Shown: positions 51,380 to 58,651 of the stretch, piece by piece
Layout of the letters: every line of letters starts with the position of its first letter
Numbering within the stretch: the stretch's first letter is position 1
Source of the DNA: Candidatus Roizmanbacteria bacterium
GTDB taxonomy: Bacteria > Patescibacteriota > Microgenomatia > UBA1406 > GWC2-37-13
NCBI GenBank assembly: GCA_016215445.1
Contig: JACRJL010000003.1
Span: forward strand, 1-64,000
Length of the DNA: 64,000 nucleotides
Direction: 5' to 3'
Position numbers and translations under genes: made by a program
Notes under the pieces: generated by a model
What the model was told of the DNA's origin: nothing
The model's database searches: none
What the model saw: the letters and a program-made list of their open reading frames with translations, nothing else

Positions 51380-52791
51380 ATTTTTACCCAAGGATTCCAA
51401 CCGGACGCCTGTTCGTATGCCCAGGCGGCTTGTAACACTTTTTCTTCCTGGAAGTAGTCTCCCATTATATTTAAACCTAAATAAAGATTAGTTTTCTCGT
51501 CACGAAAACAAGGGACAGAAATCCCTGTAATCCCGGCCAAAGAACTTGGTTCAACCAACATATCTTGAAGCTCTCCAAACATTGGATCGTCGGATAATGA
51601 TCCCAGAGGTAGAGCATAGCTTGGCGAAGGGGATGAAATCAATAGATCATATTCTTGGAAAAGTTCTTTAAAATTTTTTATGTAAAGACTGCGGACTTTC
51701 TGGGCAAAATTATAGTATTTATCAGAATAACCCTTTGATAAAGAAAAAGTACCAAGCATAATCCTGTTTTTCGCTTCATGACCAAAATGACTTCTGTCTT
51801 GGCCGTACCTGATCCCGTCGTAGCGGGAAAGATTACTTGAGACCTCGCCCCGCTGAACTACAGTATAGACACCGATGGCGTGTTCGTGAGTCAATATCTT
51901 ACCTTTTTCCAATTCGCTGGAAATCCCTACCTGTTCAACTTTTGCTCCCAGATTTTCAAAAACTCGTCCTGCCTCCTCAACTGCTTTTGCGACAGGTGTG
52001 GCTTTAATATTAGGATGGTCAATATAACAGATGCCGATTTTTAGATCTTTTGCCCCTTTTTTTAAATCCTTTCCACAATCGGGAATTGGCAAAGACGAAG
52101 TTGTTCCGTCATTACTGTCTTGTCCGGCTATATAGTTCAACAAGAAGGCAGCGTCCTCAACAGTTTTTGTGATAGGTCCTGGAGAATCAAGAGATGAACC
52201 CATCGCCACTACACCATAACGACTCGTTCTTCCATAAGTTGGTTTTAATCCGACCACGCCAGACCAGGCAGCCGGTTGACGGATTGATCCAGCTGTTTCA
52301 CTGCCGATCGCAGCGATGGTCATATCAGCAGCAACAGCGGCGGCCGACCCTCCTGACGAACCTCCAGGCAGATATTTTGGGTTTCTCGGGTTTTTTGTTG
52401 GACCATAATCTGAAGTTTCCGTTGAAGATCCGTGTGCCCAGGCGTCCATGTTTGTCTTACCTATGACCACGCCGCCAGAATTCTTAATTCTTTTAGTCAC
52501 GGTTGACTCGTAAGGAGGCATAAATCCGTCCAAAACCTTAGAAGACGCCGTTGTGGCCAATCCGATTGTCAAAAAATTGTCCTTAACGGCAATCGGCAAA
52601 CCTCTTAATGGTTTATTTGACTCTTTTTTTGCCTTTTCTAGAGCATCTTTGTCAATCTTCAAGTAGACATTTAAGTCTTTATTTTTCTCATTAATCGCCG
52701 CCAAAGTATCTACGTAAATCTCGTCAAGAGAGATCTCTTTTTTATCCAAAAGTTCTATGGCTTTTTTTAATGTTAATTCGTTTGTTTTCAT
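51376..52791 (-). CDS. gatA: Glutamyl-tRNA(Gln) amidotransferase subunit A
   Basis: 471 residues of the amidase-signature family. The catalytic lysine lies in LPIAVKDNF, the cis-serine in GGSSGGSAAAVAAD and the nucleophilic serine in GSETAGSIRQPA. It frees ammonia from glutamine for transfer to tRNA-bound Glu or Asp. It is coupled to gatB by an ATGA overlap. A family-A palindromic element lies between gatC and this gene, which separates subunits that are normally adjacent. Confidence 0.97.
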   Translation of the reverse strand: MKTNELTLKKAIELLDKKEISLDEIYVDTLAAINEKNKDLNVYLKIDKDALEKAKKESNKPLRGLPIAVKDNFLTIGLATTASSKVLDGFMPPYESTVTKRIKNSGGVVIGKTNMDAWAHGSSTETSDYGPTKNPRNPKYLPGGSSGGSAAAVAADMTIAAIGSETAGSIRQPAAWSGVVGLKPTYGRTSRYGVVAMGSSLDSPGPITKTVEDAAFLLNYIAGQDSNDGTTSSLPIPDCGKDLKKGAKDLKIGICYIDHPNIKATPVAKAVEEAGRVFENLGAKVEQVGISSELEKGKILTHEHAIGVYTVVQRGEVSSNLSRYDGIRYGQDRSHFGHEAKNRIMLGTFSLSKGYSDKYYNFAQKVRSLYIKNFKELFQEYDLLISSPSPSYALPLGSLSDDPMFGELQDMLVEPSSLAGITGISVPCFRDEKTNLYLGLNIMGDYFQEEKVLQAAWAYEQASGWNPWVKI

Positions 52792-52805
52792 TTTGGAATT
52801 TTTAG

Positions 52806-52881
52806 AGGGTGAAGATACTAAATTTTTTTCACTTTCGGGGTAGGGGCCCCGCTGTGATAAAAAATCTTGGTATCGAACCCT
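52806..52881 (-). repeat. Palindromic element, family A, between gatC and gatA
   Basis: Outer arm AGGGT/ACCCT and GATAC/GTATC pair perfectly, with the core CGGGGTAGGGGCCCCG identical to the queA copy. It begins a few bases after the gatC stop. Its hairpin could attenuate transcription into gatA. Confidence 0.85.
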
Positions 52882-52883
52882 AA

Positions 52884-53186
52884 CTAATCTTCTGCCAGAA
52901 TTTGATCTACCACAAAATAACCATTGTATTTTTTCTTTGTGTTACTCAATGCCTGATCCTGACTCAACATCTTTTTCTCATCAACTTTATCTTCGCGAAG
53001 AACGTTTTCCAACCCAGTTACCTGGTGCGTCGGCTCAACGTTTTTGACGTCGACTTTAAAAAGTTTATCCACGACATCGAGTGTTTTGCTAAATCCCTTA
53101 GCAAATTCTCCCTCTTCTTTTTCAGAAATGGGAATTTTTGCCAACTTAGACATGTGTTTTACCAAGTTGGGAGATATTTTTGTCAT
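52884..53186 (-). CDS. gatC: Glutamyl-tRNA(Gln) amidotransferase subunit C
   Basis: 100 residues, the usual size. It reads VKHMSKLAKIPISEKEEGEF near the start, then LDVVDKLFKVDVKNVEPTHQ and the acidic loop around VLREDKVDEK. GatC wraps around GatA and stabilises the complex. It is the first gene of gatC-gatA-gatB-dCMP deaminase and is about 92 bases from gatA. Confidence 0.93.
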   Translation of the reverse strand: MTKISPNLVKHMSKLAKIPISEKEEGEFAKGFSKTLDVVDKLFKVDVKNVEPTHQVTGLENVLREDKVDEKKMLSQDQALSNTKKKYNGYFVVDQILAED

Positions 53187-53207
53187 GGGTTTATTTTACA
53201 ACAATCC

Positions 53208-53693
53208 TCAGGAAGTTTTATAGCCGATTTTTCGAAGGAATCCCTTTCTTTCGTCTGTCTCTTTTTCATTTTCAACGCCAACAGGGGAGTTGCCGTCGAC
53301 GACTCCCAAGATAGATCGACCGAGTTTTGTTTCAGCGATAATCACCTCGACTGGGTTGGCAGTAGCACAGTAGATATTAACGACTTCAGACAGGTTTTTT
53401 ATCCGATTTAGGACATTAACCGGGAAAGTATTCTTCAAAAATATAAATAGAGAATGGCCGGCACCGATTTTTTTGGCGTTTTTCACGGCTAAATTAACCA
53501 TTTCCTCGTCTGTTCCGGCTTTTCTGATCTTTTTTGGGCCCGAGGCTTCGCAAAAGGCTAACCCGAACTTTATCCCCGGCACCGCTTCGACCAAAGTTTC
53601 AAAGCAATCCTCTACCGTCTTAATAAAATGCGATTGAGCCAAAATAAAATTAATTTCTGCAGGCTTTTCAATAGAAATATTCAAAAATTTCAT
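53208..53693 (-). CDS. Adenosine-specific kinase-family protein (PF04008-like)
   Basis: 161 residues. VEAVPGIKFGLAFCEASGPK, IGAGHSLFIFLKNTFPVNVL, VNIYCATANPVEVIIAET and the hallmark GVVDGNSPVGVE are those of the adenosine-specific kinase family, known mainly from archaea and scattered bacteria. The protein would phosphorylate adenosine. It lies 21 bases upstream of gatC and could be cotranscribed. Its presence in a low-biosynthesis CPR cell suggests nucleoside salvage, which is inference. Confidence 0.8.
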   Translation of the reverse strand: MKFLNISIEKPAEINFILAQSHFIKTVEDCFETLVEAVPGIKFGLAFCEASGPKKIRKAGTDEEMVNLAVKNAKKIGAGHSLFIFLKNTFPVNVLNRIKNLSEVVNIYCATANPVEVIIAETKLGRSILGVVDGNSPVGVENEKETDERKGFLRKIGYKTS

Positions 53694-53705
53694 TTATTTA
53701 TTCTA

Positions 53706-54107
53706 CTAAATAAAAACTCTTGCCAGTAACCAAAATAAAACTCCAGCAAATCCCCATAATGGCAAACAAAGCCAACTTGTATACCCCATCCATGAATATC
53801 GATGATATGTCCAGAGCCTCTGACCGACTATTTTGTGATAGAAAAAACCAATCAACCATTCCATAACAGTCCCAAAAAATGAAAAAGTTAAAAATACTAA
53901 AGCGAGTTTAGAACTATTTCTTTGAAGAATAACTATGGTCGCCAATAACGGAAATAATAGCAAGTATATATATTTGCTGAAAGAGAAATGGTGTTCTTTG
54001 AACTTCTTTTTAGTCAAACGAAAATATAAAACCTCTGTAATTTCTTCCAAAATAACCCCGCCAACAACCATTAATAAAAATATCAAAAAATCAGAAAGCG
54101 CTTTCAT
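53706..54107 (-). CDS. Small membrane protein, resembling PF06541-type putative ABC-transporter family
   Basis: 133 residues with four hydrophobic segments (FLIFLLMVVGGVILEEITEV, YIYLLLFPLLATIVIL, LALVFLTFSFFGTVMEWLIG, LPLWGFAGVLFWLLA). The EWLIGFFYHKIVGQRLWTYH then GYTSWLCLPLWG pattern resembles the DUF1113/PF06541 family. Function is unknown. It is nine bases from the lycopene-cyclase-like gene and shares its strand, so the two may form a membrane module with the adenosine kinase-like gene downstream. Confidence 0.5.
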   Translation of the reverse strand: MKALSDFLIFLLMVVGGVILEEITEVLYFRLTKKKFKEHHFSFSKYIYLLLFPLLATIVILQRNSSKLALVFLTFSFFGTVMEWLIGFFYHKIVGQRLWTYHRYSWMGYTSWLCLPLWGFAGVLFWLLARVFI

Positions 54108-54116
54108 GATTATTTT

Positions 54117-54911
54117 TTATTTTCTATCGTCAAAAAAGAATTCATAATACGACATTATGGCTAAGGACATTAAAATAAAGTAAAAGAAAAACTCTTCAAT
54201 TGGAATAAAAAAATTAAAAAAAGGTATTTGACCAATATAGGTGGGACTTGTAAATTTCCAATGACCGAGACTAAGAGCGGTGAACTCATTTAAAGTTGCT
54301 AAACAGAAGAAATATGCGCTAATTTTCAAGAATTTTGAAATAAGTAAATGAAATTTAAGTAAAAAACTTAAGGTCGGTATAGCTAAAATAATCAAACCTA
54401 TCCAAAGGTATGGAAAATCAAATAATAACACGTTGCCATTTTGGATAATCTGAAAAATAAATATTACAAAAATAAATAAAATAAAAAAGCCTATTTTTTT
54501 TGTTTTTTCTATATCTAATAGATATTTGCTTTTATCGATAAAATGTTCATAGAGCATTAAACACAAGTAAGTTGAACCTATACCCCAGAAGAAATTTTCT
54601 ATTGGTATAACATTAAATACTCTATATGAAAAAACACTGTGAGGAATTGTCCAAGCATTTCCAGCCTCAAAGATATAATCGCTTATTATTCCTATAGGCA
54701 CATACATCAATAAAGTAAATGCCGTAACTTTTTTAATAGCGTTTGGGGTTCTTAAAGAAAAATAAATTGCTGGTATGACAAAAAAAAGAACCGTTGAAAC
54801 GAAGTAATTAGCTTTGAAAAATAAAGAAAAAAGGGTGGCAAAAATTGGAGATAAAACTAAAAAAATAATGTCTATCTTCTTAGATAAAAGACTGTACTTC
54901 TTCTTGGCCAT
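54117..54911 (-). CDS. Lycopene-cyclase-domain (CarR/CrtYcd-like) membrane protein
   Basis: 264 residues with seven predicted membrane helices. Two PxE motifs, IPIENFFWG at about 102-110 and FIPIEEFFFYFIL near 234-246, are typical of the heterodimeric or fused lycopene beta-cyclase family, in which the acidic residues protonate the substrate. No other carotenoid gene is in the window, so the substrate may be scavenged or different. It is downstream of the broken VOC gene and starts seven bases after that gene's original stop. Confidence 0.7.
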   Translation of the reverse strand: MAKKKYSLLSKKIDIIFLVLSPIFATLFSLFFKANYFVSTVLFFVIPAIYFSLRTPNAIKKVTAFTLLMYVPIGIISDYIFEAGNAWTIPHSVFSYRVFNVIPIENFFWGIGSTYLCLMLYEHFIDKSKYLLDIEKTKKIGFFILFIFVIFIFQIIQNGNVLLFDFPYLWIGLIILAIPTLSFLLKFHLLISKFLKISAYFFCLATLNEFTALSLGHWKFTSPTYIGQIPFFNFFIPIEEFFFYFILMSLAIMSYYEFFFDDRK

Positions 54912-54917
54912 ATTTTA

Positions 54918-55375
54918 TTATAAAGGATTGCCTTGCTTATCCCTACCATCAACCCAGTTATAGCGTTCTACAAAACATAAATAGAAACCAAAAGGATCAA
55001 CTATCCGAAAATCTTTTCTTGTTGCTGCTCGAAAGTTTTTTTTCTCAAGCGGTCGGACAATTTGATTCCTGTATTTTTTTCCACCTGTTTGAAAAATTTT
55101 TCAATTCCGTCAACTGGAATGGTTATTTCAACTTGATATCCTCTTGGAGTTGACTTGGGAAACCGTTTGAAATAGTGCTAACTATAGACGGTTTCGTCGC
55201 CACCGAAAAAATTTAAAATACTCTCCCCTTTTCTCATTACCAAAAATCTGGCGCTCGGGTCGCCGTTTTTCCTTTCCCAAACCACGGCAAATCCAAAACC
55301 GGAATAAAATTTTTTGGCTAAGGCAAAGCTGGGAACATGAAATTCAACGCTCACGTCAGTCGTTAGTTTTTTCAT
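54918..55375 (-). pseudogene. VOC/glyoxalase-family gene broken by a stop and a frameshift
   Basis: The ATG at 55375 begins KKLTTDVSVEFHVPSFALAK, a VOC (glyoxalase/bleomycin-resistance) start. After 65 codons an in-frame TAG (55178-55180) follows GDETVYS. The same frame continues as HYFKRFPKSTPRGYQVEITI and then shifts at an A7 tract near 55075, after which another frame carries the family end (RIVDPFGFYLCFVERYNW) and a TAA at 54918. Two independent lesions indicate a decayed gene. Its start is one base from the tRNA-Pro 3' end. Confidence 0.8.
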
Positions 55376-55376
55376 G

Positions 55377-55450
55377 TCGGGGCGGCGGGACTTGAACCCA
55401 CGATCTTCAGACCCCCAGCCTGACGCTTTGGCCATCTAAGCTACGCCCCG
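55377..55450 (-). tRNA. tRNA-Pro (anticodon GGG)
   Basis: A full cloverleaf can be folded: acceptor CGGGGCG/CGCCCCG, anticodon stem TCAGG/TCTGA with loop CTGGGGG (anticodon GGG), T arm GTGGG-TTCAAGT-CCCGC. The discriminator is A and CCA is not encoded. The VOC pseudogene starts one base beyond its 3' end. Confidence 0.92.
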
Positions 55451-55490
55451 TATTTATTCTAATTTTATCAAAGTGGTATAATAAATACCT

Positions 55491-56348
55491 ATGAAAATCG
55501 GATTTATCGGGCTTGGTTTGATGGGCAACTTGATGGCAAAAAATATTCTCAAGTCCAGGTTTGACCTGACCGTCTATAACCGCACTCCCGCAAAAACGGC
55601 AGAATTCAAAAAACTCGGCGTCAAAGTCGCTCCGTCTCCCAAAGAATTGGGGAAATGCGCCAACGTCATCATCACAATGGTCACGTCCGGTAAGGATGTA
55701 CAAGAGGTTCTTTTTGGGAAAAACGGCGTCGTCGAATCGGGCAACAAAAATTTGACCATCGTTGACATGGGGACGATCGGCCCAAGCTTCGCGAAAAATA
55801 TTGCCGCAAAGCTCCACCACTATAATATACATTATATAGACGCGCCTGTAACCGGTTCTACTCCAAAAGCCAAGACTGGCGAGTTGACGATTTTTGTTGG
55901 AGGAAAAAAAGAAGTCTTTGAAAAAATCAAGCCTGTCCTTCTCTCTATGGGCAAGACACTCCACTATATGGGGTCGACTGGGTCGGGACAGATTATAAAA
56001 CTTATAAACAACCAGGTCATTGCCACGACGGTTCAGGCTGTAATCGAAGGTATGCTTTTGGCAGACGCGATGAAGTTGAGCCGGAAAAGGGCCGGCGAAG
56101 TCCTAAAAACAGTCCCGGCATTTTCTTTTTATATGAACTTAAAAATACCAACCTATGTCGACAATAAATTTCCCCTTCTTTTCTCAACCGCCAATATGAA
56201 AAAAGATCTCGAATTGGCTTATGAAGAAATGAAAAAAGGCAAAAAAAATCTTCCCGTTCTAATAAAACTGGTCTCTCTTTATAAAAAAGCGACTAAAAAA
56301 GGATTGGCAAACGAAGATTTTGCTTCAATTATTAAGGCCTTAGACTAA
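55491..56348 (+). CDS. NAD(P)-dependent oxidoreductase, 3-hydroxyisobutyrate dehydrogenase family
   Basis: 285 residues. The Rossmann start IGFIGLGLMGNLMAKN, substrate motif YIDAPVTGSTPKAKTGELTIF and the catalytic lysine in GSGQIIKLINNQ match beta-hydroxyacid dehydrogenases such as 3-hydroxyisobutyrate dehydrogenase, tartronate semialdehyde reductase or glyoxylate reductase. It reduces a small semialdehyde or 2-keto acid. A TATAAT at 55477-55482 lies eight bases before the ATG. The substrate within the family cannot be chosen from sequence alone. A REP-like hairpin follows three bases after its stop. Confidence 0.88.
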   Translation: MKIGFIGLGLMGNLMAKNILKSRFDLTVYNRTPAKTAEFKKLGVKVAPSPKELGKCANVIITMVTSGKDVQEVLFGKNGVVESGNKNLTIVDMGTIGPSFAKNIAAKLHHYNIHYIDAPVTGSTPKAKTGELTIFVGGKKEVFEKIKPVLLSMGKTLHYMGSTGSGQIIKLINNQVIATTVQAVIEGMLLADAMKLSRKRAGEVLKTVPAFSFYMNLKIPTYVDNKFPLLFSTANMKKDLELAYEEMKKGKKNLPVLIKLVSLYKKATKKGLANEDFASIIKALD

Positions 56349-56350
56349 TA

Positions 56351-56392
56351 TGTAGGCCCATACAACCGAAGCGGTTGTACGCGGCCCTACAC
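56351..56392 (+). repeat. REP-like hairpin on the 3' side of the RAYT gene
   Basis: TGTAGGCCCATACAACCG, a short GAAG-type loop and CGGTTGTACGCGGCCCTACA form a long imperfect stem with no U-run, so it is not a simple terminator. ATACAACCG recurs in the hairpin on the other side of the transposase gene. Confidence 0.75.
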
Positions 56393-56404
56393 GACAATAT
56401 AAAA

Positions 56405-57046
56405 TTACTCCAAAATTAACTTTTTTATTAATTTTAATTTTCTCTGATAGTCAATATTATCTTCGACAAATTTCTTATAACTAGTCGGGTTATTAATAGA
56501 AATTTCTTTTAAATAATTATTCAATACTTGTTTATTCAGATAAAATTTGTATGAGGAATATACCCAATCCTCCGGTCTATCTACTAAATACTTTGTTACG
56601 GGATTAAGATGAGTATAGCGGCTTACGTGTAATAACTGTTCGCTTGTTTTTATATGAATTATTCGAAAGTTCGACTGCCAAAGTGGACCTTTTCTTTCAA
56701 GTTTAGTATTAAAAAATCTGGTATAGCTATTTTCTACGTCATTTATATATTTTGATAGTCGATTATTCAATAAGGTTTTTATCAACAAATGATAGTGATC
56801 ATCCATAATACAATAGGCAAGAATTTTAACAACTTGATTTTTGTCTTCTCGTAATAAAATCGGAGAAAAAACATTTTTTCTTAGAAAAACTGATAAACTT
56901 GTATCATAATTAGTGCTATTGTAGTAATCTAAACAGGTAAGAAATCTCTCTTTATTCGAATCGTTCGTAAAAATTCCATAGTTAGCAATGCTTTTGTTGC
57001 ATATATGATAAAAATATCCTTCCTTAAATGTTCTTTTCTTAAACAT
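56405..57046 (-). mobile_element. REP-associated tyrosine transposase (RAYT, Y1/IS200-like)
   Basis: 213 residues. The HUH nuclease motif is H84-Y-H86 in YCIMDDHYHLLIK, the nucleophilic tyrosine Y108 lies in NSYTRFFNTK, and GPLWQSNFRIIHIKTSEQLL with YTHLNPV is the characteristic RAYT tail. These enzymes are linked to REP sequences and act on single-stranded DNA. REP-like hairpins stand on both sides (56351-56392 and 57138-57164). It is a plausible mover of hairpin repeats in this genome, which is inference. The upstream motif TATAGTCTATAGAC is shared with the XRE gene. Confidence 0.88.
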
Positions 57047-57073
57047 AAACAGATTATTTACTAAAAATTAAAT

Positions 57074-57096
57074 TTTGTCTATAGACTATAGTCAAC
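57074..57096 (-). promoter_or_regulatory. TATAGTCTATAGAC motif upstream of the RAYT gene
   Basis: On the RAYT strand GTTGACTATAGTCTATAGAC followed by AAA. TTGACT, a 17-base gap and TTTAAT could also act as a promoter, ending just before the ATG at 57046. Confidence 0.5.
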
Positions 57097-57137
57097 ATTT
57101 ATATAGTTTTGGCCTTTTATAAGGCTTTATCTTGCCA

Positions 57138-57164
57138 CATATACAACCGGTCCAGTTGTATGGG
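57138..57164 (+). repeat. REP-like hairpin on the 5' side of the RAYT gene
   Basis: CATATACAAC, a seven-base loop CGGTCCA and GTTGTATGGG pair with small imperfections; ATACAACCG is shared with the other hairpin. Confidence 0.65.
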
Positions 57165-57199
57165 TAATAATTACACTTCGGGGTGTATGATATTTTTAT

Positions 57200-57331
57200 A
57201 TGAATGACCAGAATAAATCGGAAGAGAAAAAATACAACTATAGAATAGATCCTGTCTGCGGGGCAGGTACTGTTAAAGTGGATAAAGACGAGAAGAAAAA
57301 AGACCAATACTCTAACTGGGGTTGGGTTTGA
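57200..57331 (+). CDS. 43-residue charged small protein
   Basis: The frame reads MNDQNKSEEKKYNYRIDPVC and continues GAGTVKVDKDEKKKDQYSNW then GWV. DPVCGAG recalls the start of YHS metal-binding domains (DPVCGM), but the remainder is too short for one. A TATGAT lies eight bases before the ATG, which fits the leaderless style here. It stops three bases before the convergent sulfatase stop. It is very hydrophilic and Lys/Glu-rich. It may be a real small gene or chance. Confidence 0.4.
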   Translation: MNDQNKSEEKKYNYRIDPVCGAGTVKVDKDEKKKDQYSNWGWV

Positions 57332-57334
57332 GGA

Positions 57335-58585
57335 TTAGTAACCTAACTGTTTCAATCTTTCCAAAATGTCGACTTTTTCGTCCTGCTTAAGCAAGCTCAC
57401 CTTAGATGCTTTGGCCAGTTCTTCTTTCATCCCCTTTATAGTTTCCTGTTTAGAAGGATCGTCAATGAGATTATCTTTCTCTTCTGGATCAGCTATTAAA
57501 TCGTAAAATTCAGAAGCGTCTTTTTCAGGGAGGCAGCCGTCTGTGACAAGATTATATATATACTTATACTTCTTATTTGTGACGGCAAGCTTCAAATTCT
57601 TTCCGTAGCTCAAGCGGGCAAAAACAGACTTATCTTCAACAAATTCCTGCGGTTGGACCTTACCTGTCAAGCTTTGCAATAAATTGAACACTATAGAGTT
57701 ATCTACTAAACCCTTAACTGTTTCTTTCTCTTGTTTTTTCGGATCTTTGACAATCAAAACTGATTTTGTGTCGGAGTTATAAAGGGTTTTACTCAAGCCA
57801 AAATATCTCGGGTCAAAATTCTCTCCTTTATCACTATAAATCACTATTAAAGTATTTTTTTCCAATCCTGCTTCCTTTATATATTTAACTAACTTTCCTA
57901 TTTTGCTGTCTATTTTGCTTATGTTCTGATCGTATTCTTTAATCTTTTCTTCAACGTCTACCTCTGTCCAATAATCATTAGGACAGTTAAATAATTTTTC
58001 TTCAAAAAGAACTTGGTTGTCATCTTTTTGACCAAGATTGAAGTCAACCCAGAGAAAAAAACTCTTCTTTTCCGATGTTTTTACTTTTTCTATCGCTTTA
58101 TCCATGTCGAGTGAATCGTTTTTTTCTAAAACAAATTCATCGAAACCAGTCTTGAAGATTTCCTTCTGTAGTTTAGGATTACTGACAAAAGCGAACGTAT
58201 TATAACCATTCTTTTTAAAGGACGTTGTCAGATTAGTATATTCACTATTTTTTTTTGTGTCAAAATCTTCAATAAATTTTAAAACCGAGAGTTCATTGCC
58301 TACAATGTAGTTATTTCCGGTAAAAAGGCTGTAATAAGACCCGACTGATGACGGATATATTGAATAAAAATTAGAAAAAACCGTCGAACTTTCGGCAAGA
58401 TTATCAATATTTGGAGAAGTCTTTTGCTTATAACCATAAGCTCCTAAATGGTCTGGTCTGAGCGAATCAACTGATATAAAAACTACGTTGTAATTCTGAT
58501 TGGCAGTGATTAATAAAACCAATGCTGAAAAGAAGGCTAGAATCATCAGTAATAGATCTGATACAAGTACTTTGATCTTTCTCAT
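57335..58585 (-). CDS. Sulfatase-superfamily membrane protein (second copy)
   Basis: 416 residues from the ATG at 58585. An N-terminal membrane helix (DLLLMILAFFSALVLLITA) is followed by the alkaline-phosphatase-like fold: ISVDSLRPDHLGAYGY (metal Asp) and IYSDKGENFDP (metal region). The formylglycine position reads YPSSVGSYYSLFTG, not C/S-x-P-x-R, and DHGE is changed to DKGE, so catalysis as a sulfatase is doubtful. The other copy at 7600-8976 has better metal motifs. It may be a degenerate phosphotransferase or a sugar-phosphate binding protein. Confidence 0.7.
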   Translation of the reverse strand: MRKIKVLVSDLLLMILAFFSALVLLITANQNYNVVFISVDSLRPDHLGAYGYKQKTSPNIDNLAESSTVFSNFYSIYPSSVGSYYSLFTGNNYIVGNELSVLKFIEDFDTKKNSEYTNLTTSFKKNGYNTFAFVSNPKLQKEIFKTGFDEFVLEKNDSLDMDKAIEKVKTSEKKSFFLWVDFNLGQKDDNQVLFEEKLFNCPNDYWTEVDVEEKIKEYDQNISKIDSKIGKLVKYIKEAGLEKNTLIVIYSDKGENFDPRYFGLSKTLYNSDTKSVLIVKDPKKQEKETVKGLVDNSIVFNLLQSLTGKVQPQEFVEDKSVFARLSYGKNLKLAVTNKKYKYIYNLVTDGCLPEKDASEFYDLIADPEEKDNLIDDPSKQETIKGMKEELAKASKVSLLKQDEKVDILERLKQLGY

Positions 58586-58651
58586 GTTAATAATCAACAT
58601 CATACCAGCAATTTTTATATTGTTCAAGTTATTGGTGATATAATTTAGTTC

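Noticed and set aside
52806-52881. Reading the intergenic palindromes as ordinary rho-independent terminators
   Set aside because: The same elements occur inside genes with intact frames downstream, so termination cannot be their general role, though an intergenic copy might still attenuate.
55178-55180. Recoding of TAG as an amino acid in the VOC gene
   Set aside because: The same gene also needs a frameshift, and TAG serves as the normal stop elsewhere (gatC ends in TAG).
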